Made by a program: the position numbers and the translations under genes. A DNA stretch of 64,000 nt from VRUE01 sp963747765 (GTDB lineage Bacteria; Actinomycetota; Thermoleophilia; Solirubrobacterales; 70-9): the NCBI GenBank assembly GCA_963747765.1, contig CAVVGH010000008.1:1-64000 (forward strand), given 5' to 3'. The notes under the pieces were generated by a model. It was not told the DNA's origin, did no database searches, and worked only from the letters and a program-made list of their open reading frames with translations. This document shows, piece after piece, positions 53,795 to 61,302 of the stretch (positions within the stretch are counted from its first letter, which is position 1; every line of letters starts with the position of its first letter).

Positions 53795-54631
53795 TCAGGG
53801 TCGCGGCACGACCAGCACGGGACAGGGCGCCCTGTTGATCAGTCGCGTCGAGACCGAGCCGGTCAGCACGCGCATCGCGGGGCCGTAGCCACGGGAGCCC
53901 GTGACCAGCAGGTCGACGCCGTCCTCGCAGGCCTCCGCGAGGGTGTCGGCGGGTGGCCCGTCAAGGCGCCTGCCCTCCACCTGAACCCCCGGGCCAACCG
54001 CCTTCAGGCCCTCCTCAAGGACCCTGTCTGGCTCGGGTGGATTGACGGGTGTGTATCCGACGATTCCCGGCAGGGCGACCGGCGGGGCGACCACCGTCAG
54101 CACCCTGATCGCCGCGCCCGTCGCTTCGGCCAGCTCCCTGGCGCGGTGAAGCGCCGCGGTCGATTCACGCGTGCCGTCGAAGGCGACGCCGATCAAGCGC
54201 AACGGCCCCCGGTCCTGCTGCGCATAGGCCCTTGGCGCCACGGCCACGGCACGGGGGGCGCCGTGCAGGAGGCTCTGCGCCACGCTACCGATCAGCGCCC
54301 GCCCAAGCGCACCGCGGTGGGGGGACCCGACGACCACGAGGTCCACGTTCTCGCGCTCGGCGAGATCGGTGATCACTCCCGCCGGCGAGCCGCCGCCGAA
54401 GCCCCGCGTCTCGACGGCAAGTCCCTCCAGGCGCTGGCGCGCCTTCCTGAAGAGCGGCTCAGCTTCCGCCGCCGCGTCGCTCTCCAGGGCGCTGAAGTCG
54501 ATCGGCAGCGGGCTGTAGGGAATGACGGTGGCGACCAGGACCCCTGCCCCGGTCGCCACCGCCAAGCTGCGCGTCAGCGCGAGCGCGTCGTACCCGCCGT
54601 CGCTGCCGTCGAAGCCGACGAGCACCTGCAT
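53795..54631 (-). CDS. Tandem universal stress protein
   Basis: 278 aa with two Usp domains. N-terminal: MQVLVGFDGSDGGYDALALT, then VVVGSPHRGALGRALIGSVA. C-terminal: RLIGVAFDGTRESTAALHRA, then VTGSRGYGPAMRVLTGSVS. Both ATP-binding GxxG(9)G(S/T) patterns are present. It probably binds ATP and acts in stress survival. It is the last gene of a minus-strand operon after the hydrolase and the shortened Hsp20 (2-nt gap). Confidence 0.93.
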   Translation of the reverse strand: MQVLVGFDGSDGGYDALALTRSLAVATGAGVLVATVIPYSPLPIDFSALESDAAAEAEPLFRKARQRLEGLAVETRGFGGGSPAGVITDLAERENVDLVVVGSPHRGALGRALIGSVAQSLLHGAPRAVAVAPRAYAQQDRGPLRLIGVAFDGTRESTAALHRARELAEATGAAIRVLTVVAPPVALPGIVGYTPVNPPEPDRVLEEGLKAVGPGVQVEGRRLDGPPADTLAEACEDGVDLLVTGSRGYGPAMRVLTGSVSTRLINRAPCPVLVVPRP

Positions 54632-54633
54632 CG

Positions 54634-54891
54634 CTACTCGGACCTCTGCTTGACGTCGAACTTCCGCTTGCCCTCGGTGCCGGGGGGCACCGGAATGATC
54701 ACCTCAAGGACGCCGTCCTCGGACTTCGCCTCGATGTCGTCTGCCCTGACTCCCTTCGGCAGGACCATCGAGCGCGCGAAGGAGCCATGGCGGCACTCAC
54801 GGCGCACGATGGCGCGAAACGCCTGGTCGAGCCGGTGTCGCAGCTCGGCGAAGTCGGAGAAGGGACGCCATTCGATCAGCTCGCTAGCCAT
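54634..54891 (-). CDS. Shortened Hsp20-like protein lacking most of the alpha-crystallin domain
   Basis: 85 aa from ATG 54891, which has AAGGAGG 7 nt upstream. Residues 1-27 match an Hsp20 N-terminus (ELIEWRPFSDFAELRHRLDQ). Residues 28-85 match only the end of the alpha-crystallin domain (RRECRHGSFARSMVLPKGV, then ADDIEAKSEDGVLEVIIPVP). About 55-60 residues (beta-2 to beta-5) present in normal Hsp20 (about 140-150 aa) are missing, in frame. It could be a degenerate gene or a small regulatory derivative. It overlaps the upstream hydrolase by 16 nt and precedes a Usp gene. Confidence 0.75.
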   Translation of the reverse strand: MASELIEWRPFSDFAELRHRLDQAFRAIVRRECRHGSFARSMVLPKGVRADDIEAKSEDGVLEVIIPVPPGTEGKRKFDVKQRSE

Positions 54892-55769
54892 GTCGAGCCT
54901 CCTTTTGATCTGACCCTCGTCCATGGAAGGTACGCCCAATCGGATCGCCGTTCATCGGGGAAAACCCACGACGGCAGAGTCGGTCCTTCTCCGGTTCGGC
55001 GCGGCGCGGCGCGGCGAGCAGATCGGCGCGAGACAGATCGGGCCTTCGGGGGCGGGAAGTGTCGTGCGAACCAGTTGGCCGCGAGCTCAGCGATGTGCTC
55101 CGGCGCGCCCGGCTCCTCGAATACCTGCGTGGCGCCCGGGATCTCTCTCAACTCGTGAGGGCAGCCGAGCCGGTCGGACGCGAGTTCGTTCAGTGCGAGA
55201 ACCGACTGGTCTGTCCCCACGATCAGCAACGTCGGTGCCACCACCTGGTCGAGGCAGTCGCAGGTCAGGTCGGGCCGCCCGCCACGCGAGACCACGCCCC
55301 GGATGCCGTCGCCCAACTCCGCCGCCGCGCACAGCGCGGCCGCCACTCCAGACGAAGCCCCCAGGTAGCCGACCGGGAGCCCGTCCGTGTTGGGCTGGGA
55401 CATCGCCCACTGGGTTATCGCGATCAGCCGCTTGCTGAGCGCTTCCACGTCGCAGCCGTCCGAGTTGACGCGCTCCTCGTCGGGCGTCACCAGGTCGGGG
55501 AGAAGCGTCGCCAGACCGCGTTCGTTGAGCGCGTGCGCCACCTGCCTGCCGCGCGAACTGAGGCGGCTGCGGCCATTGCAGTGGGAGAAGATGACCAGGC
55601 CGGTTGCGGTGGGTGGGACACGCAGATCGCCGGCGAGGCGAACCGGTGGTGCTGGAATCTCAACCGTTTGCCCAACCGTCGCTGGAATCTCAACCGCTTG
55701 CCCAACCGTCGCTGGAATCTCAACCGCTTGCCCAACCGTCGCTGGAATCTCAACCGTTTGCCCAACCAT
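54876..55769 (-). CDS. Dienelactone hydrolase-like protein with His-to-Gln change and repeat N-terminus
   Basis: 297 aa from ATG 55769, with AAGGAGG 9 nt upstream. Residues 1-40 are four copies of the decapeptide VGQ(T/A)VEIPAT, encoded by an exact 30-bp array. The hydrolase region parallels the C-terminal half of the fusion at 31110: nucleophile GYLGASSGVAAA and acid VGTDQSV are kept, but the His-containing GATHLFEEPG is GATQVFEEPG here. So a catalytic triad is probably incomplete. A 55-residue Arg/Pro-rich C-terminal extension runs into the Hsp20 gene. Confidence 0.8.
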   Translation of the reverse strand: MVGQTVEIPATVGQAVEIPATVGQAVEIPATVGQTVEIPAPPVRLAGDLRVPPTATGLVIFSHCNGRSRLSSRGRQVAHALNERGLATLLPDLVTPDEERVNSDGCDVEALSKRLIAITQWAMSQPNTDGLPVGYLGASSGVAAALCAAAELGDGIRGVVSRGGRPDLTCDCLDQVVAPTLLIVGTDQSVLALNELASDRLGCPHELREIPGATQVFEEPGAPEHIAELAANWFARHFPPPKARSVSRRSARRAAPRRTGEGPTLPSWVFPDERRSDWAYLPWTRVRSKGGSTWLAS

Positions 55770-55770
55770 C
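55651..55770 (-). repeat. 30-bp tandem array containing the start codon, four copies
   Basis: Units 55651-55680, 55681-55710, 55711-55740 and 55741-55770 are nearly identical (core GCTGGAATCTCAACCG). The unit that begins the gene has ATG where the others have ACG, so the start codon is itself a repeat variant. Confidence 0.92.
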
Positions 55771-55923
55771 TACGCTGGCCTCCTTCGTGTTCGAGCCCGT
55801 CGGCGTGAATCTATTTTTGGACGCCTCGCGTGTCATCGTTCGTTTTCCGCAAACCCATCGGGGAAAAGCCGCACATGACGCTGCGGGAATTACGCGGATG
55901 ACCACTCGCTTTTCCACGACCCG

Positions 55924-57054
55924 ATGAACATGCGCAGCATTCGCATCGGCCGCATCGCCGGCATACCGATCGGGATCCAACCCCTCTGGCTCGTCATCGT
56001 CGCGCTGATCACCTGGACGCTTGGGTCGGTCTACTACCCAGACGAAGTCCACGGAATCGCCCCTGGCGCGGCCTACGGGTTGGGCTTCCTCAGCGCGCTT
56101 CTGCTCTTCGGCAGCATCCTGTTGCACGAGCTCGGCCACAGCGTCGTTGCGCGGCGCCACGGCGTCGAGATCGAGGAGATCGACCTCTGGCTGCTCGGTG
56201 GCGTCGCGAGGATGAAGGGCCACCCCAAGGCGGCTGGGGATGAGTTGCGCTTCGCGCTCGCGGGCCCGGCGGTGACGCTGGTGATCGCCGTGTTCTTTGC
56301 GGCGGTTGCACTGGCGCTGCCCGCCTCCGCGCCGGATGCGCTGAGCGCCGTGGTCGAGTACCAGCTCTTCATAAATGTCGCGATTCTCGTCTTCAACCTC
56401 CTGCCGGCCTTCCCGCTCGATGGCGGGCGCGTCGCCCGGGCGCTGATCTGGAGCAGGAGCGGCGATCTGCGCGCCGCAACGACTACGGCGGCGTCAATCG
56501 GGCGCGGCCTGGGCTACGGGATGATCGCGATCGGCCTGCTGGGAACGGCGGCGGGCGCGGTGGGCGGCATCTGGCTGGCGGTCGTTGGCTTCTTCGTGGT
56601 CGTTGCCGCGAAGGCCGAGGAGGGGGGCCTGCGGATTCGCACGGCGTTCGAGGGCCGGGAGGCGGGAAGGTTCATGTCCTTTCCGGCGATCGCCGTGCCG
56701 GCCGAGATCAGCATCGCCGACGCTGTCGAGAGGTTCTTCGTCAGGTACCGCTACACGGCCTTCCCGGTCGTTGCGGAGGGGAAGGCCGTCGGCCTGATCG
56801 ACGTCGACGCGGTCGAGCGAATCCCGGCCGAGAGCCGCGAGCGGATCACGGCGGGAGAGGTGACGCTGGCCGATCCGCAGCTCATTCTCGACGAGCACCA
56901 GGATGTCGCCCAGTTGCTCGAGCGCCCCGCCTTCCGGCGGGTCGGCCGGGCCGTCGTCGTCACCGAGCAGGGTGAGCTGGGCATCCTCTCGATCACCGAC
57001 GTGAACCGCGCCCTGCGCGCCCTCGAGCTGGGCGGGGCGGGTCGACCGCACTGA
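55924..57054 (+). CDS. M50 family membrane zinc protease (site-2 type) with CBS domains
   Basis: 376 aa. The zinc motif is HELGH in LLHELGHSVVARRHG (about 68), and the second ligand lies in FPLDGGRVARALIWS (about 163). Membrane spans surround them. A CBS pair covers about 245-370 (VERFFVRYRYTAFPVV, GRAVVVTEQGELGILSITD). These soluble-domain S2P homologues cleave regulatory substrates within the membrane. It is divergent from the stress cassette. A 34-bp hairpin follows its stop codon. Confidence 0.93.
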   Translation: MNMRSIRIGRIAGIPIGIQPLWLVIVALITWTLGSVYYPDEVHGIAPGAAYGLGFLSALLLFGSILLHELGHSVVARRHGVEIEEIDLWLLGGVARMKGHPKAAGDELRFALAGPAVTLVIAVFFAAVALALPASAPDALSAVVEYQLFINVAILVFNLLPAFPLDGGRVARALIWSRSGDLRAATTTAASIGRGLGYGMIAIGLLGTAAGAVGGIWLAVVGFFVVVAAKAEEGGLRIRTAFEGREAGRFMSFPAIAVPAEISIADAVERFFVRYRYTAFPVVAEGKAVGLIDVDAVERIPAESRERITAGEVTLADPQLILDEHQDVAQLLERPAFRRVGRAVVVTEQGELGILSITDVNRALRALELGGAGRPH

Positions 57055-57058
57055 CCTC

Positions 57059-57127
57059 CCCACACCCCGAACTGCATCAACTTCTCTGCCCGGCGGGCAG
57101 AGAAGTTGATGCAGTTCGGGGTGTGGG
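57059..57127. terminator. Perfect 34-bp hairpin between convergent genes
   Basis: Left arm 57059-57092 and right arm 57094-57127 are perfect complements. The inner part is AACTTCTCTGCCCG and the loop is GGC/CGGCG. The hairpin begins 5 nt after the M50 stop. It lacks a T tract on either side. It is far longer than a normal terminator. Confidence 0.85.
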
Positions 57128-57171
57128 GTGAGCTATGGGTTGGGTGGAACCACTCGGTTGGGTGGAACCAC

Positions 57172-57771
57172 TCATCTGGACCTGGGTCTCAGGCCTCCCA
57201 CCAGGATGGCCAGGCCGACGACCATCGCGATCTGCAGCGCCATGCCCAGCGGCGAGGTCAGCGCGTCGAGCACGACGGAGCCGAGATTGCGCTCGGCGAT
57301 CGACGCCACGCTCACGTAGATCGAGTACGAGACGAGCCGCCCCGCGAAGAACGCCGCGGTCAGCGGCAGCAACCGAACGGTCATCAACCCGGCGGCGACG
57401 AACAGCTGGCCGGAGGGAACGGGGGAGAGCGCGAACAGCCCGAGCCCGGCAATCGCGCGAGGCCGGTTTGCGGTCAGCGCCGCCTGCGCGCCGTGGAGGC
57501 GAGCGAGGCGGGCCGCCGCGAGTCGCGGCCGCAACCGTCTCGTCGCATTGGCGAGGACGAGCCGCCCGGACGCCGCCGCAAACGCCCCGCCCAAGACGAG
57601 AGGCACGGCCGGCAGATCGAAGTTGAGGCTGAAGAGGACGAGCAGGGACCAGGTGGGTGGGCCGAATGCGGGCAGCAGGTTGACGGCGAAGATGACCGCG
57701 ATCGCGATCGCAAATTGGGACAGCGCCGACACCCCGGCGTACCGTAAGGGAGGCGACTGCCCCCGGGGCAC
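57172..57771 (-). CDS. Small integral membrane protein (VTT/DedA-like)
   Basis: Up to 199 aa. Hydrophobic segments are SQFAIAIAVIFAVNLLPAFG, VPLVLGGAFAAASGRLVLAN, a region with RAIAGLGLFALSPVPSGQLF, VRLLPLTAAFFAGRLVSYSI and QIAMVVGLAILVGG. The SPVPSGQLF re-entrant motif resembles the VTT/DedA scramblase-like group; this is a weak assignment. GTG 57771 lies inside a 29-bp tandem array; GTG 57732 is a second possible start. It is convergent to the M50 gene. Confidence 0.7.
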   Translation of the reverse strand: MPRGQSPPLRYAGVSALSQFAIAIAVIFAVNLLPAFGPPTWSLLVLFSLNFDLPAVPLVLGGAFAAASGRLVLANATRRLRPRLAAARLARLHGAQAALTANRPRAIAGLGLFALSPVPSGQLFVAAGLMTVRLLPLTAAFFAGRLVSYSIYVSVASIAERNLGSVVLDALTSPLGMALQIAMVVGLAILVGGLRPRSR

Positions 57772-57855
57772 CGTAAGGGAGGCGACTGCCCCCGGGGCAC
57801 CGCGAGGGAGGCGATCGACCCCCGGGCACCCAGGGGAGGCAACGGCCCCGGCCGC
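57741..57855. repeat. 29-bp tandem array, four copies
   Basis: Units start at 57741, 57770, 57799 and 57828. The first two are identical (GGGAGGCGACTGCCCCCGGG core) and the others diverge. They cover one candidate start of the membrane protein gene. Further upstream (about 57870-57940) a second period, GATGGGAACGG(G/A)ACG, occurs twice. Confidence 0.88.
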
Positions 57856-58027
57856 TGAGGTGGCGGTGCGATGATGGGAACGGGACGCTGGCGGTGATTC
57901 GGCCTCCCACGATGGGAACGGAACGGTGTCGGTCCTGACCTACCCTGCGCCCCTGCGTTGCAGGCGCGGGGAAAAGCCGTAGGGCGATTCGCGGGTTATT
58001 TCGGATGGAGCAGGTCGCCGATGCTCT

Positions 58028-58033
58028 TACTGT
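58028..58033 (+). promoter_or_regulatory. -10 element of the FAD oxidoreductase gene
   Basis: TACTGT lies 6 nt before ATG 58040, again consistent with a leaderless transcript. Confidence 0.4.
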
Positions 58034-58039
58034 CGAAGT

Positions 58040-59260
58040 ATGGATGGCGGAGCTCCGGGCAAGGTTGGCGGCCCTTCGCGCAAGGGCGCTGCACGCGTGT
58101 TGGTCGCGGGCGGCGGCGTCGCCGCGCTTGAGTCTGCGCTGGCCCTGAACGACATCGCCGCTGAGCGGGTGGCCGTCGAGCTGCACGCACCGCGCCGGGA
58201 ATTTATCTACCGCCCCTTTGCGGTCGGTGAGCCCTACGGAGCCGCGAACATCCTTCGCTACGACCTCGCGAGGCTGGCGGCGCGCGACGACATGTCCTTC
58301 CAACTGGGCGGCGTCGTCTCGGTGAATACCGAGGAGCGCTACGCCTCGACGCGCGGTGGCGCCCGGATTCCCTACGACTACCTGATCGTCGCCTCCGGGG
58401 CGCGCATGCTGTGGGCGGTGCCCGGTGCGGTCACCTTCTGGGGAGTGGCCGACGAGGGAAGTGTCGGCGCCGTGGTGCGCAAGCTGCGGGTGGGCGGGCT
58501 TCGAAGCGTGGCTTTCACGATGCCGAGCGGCTGCACCTGGGCCCTGCCCGCCTACGAGCTGGCGCTTCTGGCCTCCGCGGTCCTGGCGCGGTCCGGCGTC
58601 AAGGACGCGCGCCTGTCCGTCGTCACCCCCGAGGCGGCCCCCCTGCAGATCTTCGGCCGCCGGGTCGCCGAGCAGATGGAACGCCTGCTGGAGGAACACC
58701 ACATCGACCTGGTCACCGGCGCCCACCCGGTCAAGTTCGAACGGGACAGGCTGCGGGTCGTCCCGGGTCGCCCGATCGAGGCCGAGGCGGTCGTCAGCCT
58801 GCCGCGGCTCGAGGGGCGCCGCATCGACGGGATTCCGCACGATTCCGAAGGGTTTGTGGCCGTCGACGAGCACGGCCGGCTGGCCGGGATGGAGCGCGTC
58901 TTCGCGGCCGGGGACGTGACGACCTTTCCGGTCAAGCAGGGCGGGATAGCGACCCAGCAGGCCGACGCCGTGGCCGCCGAGATCGCGGCCGAGGTGGGCG
59001 TCGACGTGGAGCCCCTCTCCTTCGATCCGATCCTGCGCGGCGTGCTGTGGACCGGGGCCCAGCCCCGCTACCTGTTCGGCCAGCTCACCGGAGGGCATGG
59101 CGAAACCTCAAGCCTCAGCAACAGCCCGCCCTGGCCCGAGCACGAGGGGAAGATCGTCGGCCGCTATCTGGCTCCGTTCCTGGATGGCGTCCCCGACGTC
59201 AGCCATCGCACGCTGAGCGCGGCTGCCCATCTGAGCCAGGGCGCCGTCTCAGCCGCCTGA
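58040..59260 (+). CDS. FAD-dependent NAD(P)/quinone oxidoreductase (SQR-like fold)
   Basis: 406 aa. FAD-binding ARVLVAGGGVAALESALALN (about 18-37), YDYLIVASGARMLWAVPGA (ATG-like motif) and VFAAGDVTTFPVKQGGIA. Sulfide:quinone reductases share this fold but use redox Cys pairs; here only one Cys (SGCTWALP) is seen, so it is probably not a sulfide reductase. It may be a type II NADH or another oxidoreductase. Monocistronic, 44 nt before the SpoU gene. Confidence 0.85.
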   Translation: MDGGAPGKVGGPSRKGAARVLVAGGGVAALESALALNDIAAERVAVELHAPRREFIYRPFAVGEPYGAANILRYDLARLAARDDMSFQLGGVVSVNTEERYASTRGGARIPYDYLIVASGARMLWAVPGAVTFWGVADEGSVGAVVRKLRVGGLRSVAFTMPSGCTWALPAYELALLASAVLARSGVKDARLSVVTPEAAPLQIFGRRVAEQMERLLEEHHIDLVTGAHPVKFERDRLRVVPGRPIEAEAVVSLPRLEGRRIDGIPHDSEGFVAVDEHGRLAGMERVFAAGDVTTFPVKQGGIATQQADAVAAEIAAEVGVDVEPLSFDPILRGVLWTGAQPRYLFGQLTGGHGETSSLSNSPPWPEHEGKIVGRYLAPFLDGVPDVSHRTLSAAAHLSQGAVSAA

Positions 59261-59304
59261 GGCGAGGGCCGCCTTGCCCGGTCGTTTCGGGTCATGATGG
59301 GGCC

Positions 59305-60045
59305 GTGAGCGATGCCGGAGAGCTGGTCCGCCGCTTTCGCGCTGCCCGGCGCGACCGGCGCCTTGCCGTGATCGAGGGATTCCACGCCCTCAAGCACGCG
59401 CTGCGCTTTGGCGCCGAGATCGCCGACGCGGTCGCCGCGGACCCGCATGAGCTGGAGCGCCTTGCCGCCGAACTTGCCCCGGACCTGGCCGGCTCGCTGG
59501 TCGAGCGGACCGCTGCGGTCGCCCCGGATGTGCTGGCAGAGCTCGTCCCGCAGGCCCCCCGCACGGGGGTGGTGGCGATTGCCCGTCGTCCCGAGATCAG
59601 CGTGGCGGCTGTGCTCGCCGACGAGCGTCCCGCTCCCGTGGTGCTGCTCGAGGACCCGCGCACGATGGGCAACATGGGGGCCTGCGTGAGAGTGGCCGCT
59701 GCCGCGGAGGCCGCGGGCGTCCTGACCACGGGCGGCAACGATCCCTGGCATCCCGATGCAATCCGCGCCGCCGCCGGCCTGCACTTCGCGCTCCCCGTCG
59801 CCGCCGTCGAAGAGCTGCCGGCGGACGATCGCCCCCTGATCGCGATCGACCCGGGCGGCGAGGGCCTTCGCCCCCGGGAGCTTCCCCCGCGAGCCGTTCT
59901 CGCGTTTGGCACCGAGCGCCAGGGGCTGAGCGCCGAGCTTCTCGATCGCGCCGACGCCCGCCTGGGAATCCCGATGCGCCCGGGTGTGTCGAGCCTGAAC
60001 CTGGCGACGGCGGTCGCCGCGGTGCTCTTCGCGCAGCGTCTCTGA
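59305..60045 (+). CDS. SpoU/TrmH family RNA methyltransferase
   Basis: 246 aa from GTG 59305. SPOUT fold: LEDPRTMGNMGACVRVAAAA (motif 1 with the conserved Asn), VLAFGTERQGLSAELL (motif 2) and IPMRPGVSSLNLATAVAAVL (motif 3, knotted SAM site). An N-terminal substrate-binding region RRLAVIEGFHALKHAL precedes it. It methylates a ribose 2'-OH in tRNA or rRNA; the exact target is unknown. Confidence 0.9.
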   Translation: MSDAGELVRRFRAARRDRRLAVIEGFHALKHALRFGAEIADAVAADPHELERLAAELAPDLAGSLVERTAAVAPDVLAELVPQAPRTGVVAIARRPEISVAAVLADERPAPVVLLEDPRTMGNMGACVRVAAAAEAAGVLTTGGNDPWHPDAIRAAAGLHFALPVAAVEELPADDRPLIAIDPGGEGLRPRELPPRAVLAFGTERQGLSAELLDRADARLGIPMRPGVSSLNLATAVAAVLFAQRL

Positions 60046-60094
60046 GCGAGCGCGTGGCTTCTCGACTGGGCGCCGGGATAGGGTGGCGGCGTCG

Positions 60095-60751
60095 ATGCCA
60101 GGTGAGGGAGAGAATGGCGGTCTGGCCCTTCGCGGCCCTCTCTGGGAGCGACTCGAGCTGTGGTCCGCGGCGCTTCTCGCAGCGGCCACGCTGACCACCG
60201 CCTACAGCGCGTATCAGGCGACCCGCTGGAGCGGTCAGCAGTCGACTCGCTACACGCAGGCCAGCGCCGCCCGCACCGAGTCGGCGAAGGCGCAGTCGCG
60301 TGGCTTCTCCTTCATCACGATCGACGCGGACCTGTTCACCCAGTTCGCGGTCGCCTACTCGCAGGGCAACAAGCCGCTTCAGCAGGTCCTCCGGTACCGC
60401 TTCTTTCGCGACGAGTTCAAGCGGGCGTTCAATGCCTGGGTCAGGCTGCGGCCGCTGAGCAACCCCAAGGCGCCGGACGTTCCGTTCGAAATGAAGCAGT
60501 ACAAGGTTGCCGAACTGCAGGAGTCCGAACGCCTGGAGCAGGAAGCGTCCGACCTCTTCGAAGAGGGCCGGGAAGCGAACCAGACCTCCGACAACTACGT
60601 GCTGGCGACGATCTTCTTCGCTGCGGTGCTGTTCTTCGGCGGGCTCTCGGTGAAGTTCCGATCGCAGCGGTTGGTCATCGCGACGCTTTTCTTCGGCTCG
60701 CTGATGTTCCTCAGCGGAGTTGTGCGCCTGGCAACGCTTCCGTTCCTATGA
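60095..60751 (+). CDS. Membrane protein of unknown function
   Basis: About 218 aa from ATG 60095. One span near the N-terminus (LELWSAALLAAATLTTAYSA), a long soluble helical part (QSRGFSFITIDADLFTQFAV, EMKQYKVAELQESERLEQEA) and two C-terminal spans (ATIFFAAVLFFGGLSVKF, LVIATLFFGSLMFLSGVV). I do not recognise a named family with certainty. Its stop overlaps the next gene (ATGA). Confidence 0.7.
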   Translation: MPGEGENGGLALRGPLWERLELWSAALLAAATLTTAYSAYQATRWSGQQSTRYTQASAARTESAKAQSRGFSFITIDADLFTQFAVAYSQGNKPLQQVLRYRFFRDEFKRAFNAWVRLRPLSNPKAPDVPFEMKQYKVAELQESERLEQEASDLFEEGREANQTSDNYVLATIFFAAVLFFGGLSVKFRSQRLVIATLFFGSLMFLSGVVRLATLPFL

Positions 60752-61194
60752 TGTCCTTGCCGCTGTCCTCATCGACCACGGTCCTCGACCCGAAAGGAGC
60801 GGCCTTGATCCTCGCCGACATCAACCTGGGGGAAGCACTGCTTCTCGCCCTCGAGATCTTCTTCTTCGTGATTTGGATCTGGATTCTGATCACGATCCTC
60901 AGCGACCTCTTCCGCGATCACGAAACCTCGGGCTGGGCGAAGGCGGTCTGGGTCCTGTTCCTGGTCTTCGTACCGGTTCTCACGGCGCTCGTCTACCTGA
61001 TTGCCAGGGGCGGCGGGATGCGCGACCGCACGATCAAAGCGCAGGCCGAGGCCAAGCAGCACATGGACACATACATCCGCGAGCAGGCGCACGCCTCGCC
61101 GGCCGACGAGCTGCACAAGCTCAACGACCTGCGCGAAAAGGGCGCCATCACGGGGGAGGAGTTCGAGCGGGCGAAGGCCAAGTTGTTGGCCTGA
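60748..61194 (+). CDS. Membrane protein with PLDc_N-like span and SHOCT domain
   Basis: 148 aa. Two spans (LLLALEIFFFVIWIWILITI, KAVWVLFLVFVPVLTALVYL) with the intervening DHETSGWAKAVW typical of PLDc_N. The C-terminal SHOCT module is ELHKLNDLREKGAITGEEFE, ending AKAKLLA. SHOCT modules mediate oligomerisation. It is translationally coupled to the preceding membrane protein gene, so the two probably form one complex. A hairpin terminator follows immediately. Confidence 0.85.
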   Translation: MMSLPLSSSTTVLDPKGAALILADINLGEALLLALEIFFFVIWIWILITILSDLFRDHETSGWAKAVWVLFLVFVPVLTALVYLIARGGGMRDRTIKAQAEAKQHMDTYIREQAHASPADELHKLNDLREKGAITGEEFERAKAKLLA

Positions 61195-61214
61195 GCTGCA
61201 ACCGGGGTTGCAGC
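61195..61214 (+). terminator. Hairpin terminator after the SHOCT gene
   Basis: GCTGCAACC-GG-GGTTGCAGC is a perfect 9-bp stem directly after the stop codon, followed by TTATTA. The T tract is short. Confidence 0.6.
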
Positions 61215-61302
61215 TTATTAGCAACTCTTAACAATTTTTAGGCGCCTTCTGTAGCCTCCGCCGCCCTGCCGGGGCCTGAGATCGAGGGCCGGTGGGGGGT
61301 CG

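Noticed and set aside
57077..59098. 673-residue minus-strand frame across the membrane protein and FAD oxidoreductase genes
   Set aside because: It spans unrelated genes on both strands and has no motif.
58040..59260. Sulfide:quinone reductase identity for the FAD protein
   Set aside because: The fold fits, but the redox Cys residues required for sulfide oxidation are not present.
61215..61302. Cyclic-di-AMP riboswitch before the NlpC/P60 gene
   Set aside because: Such riboswitches often precede these hydrolases, but the 90-nt leader is too short and lacks the conserved core.
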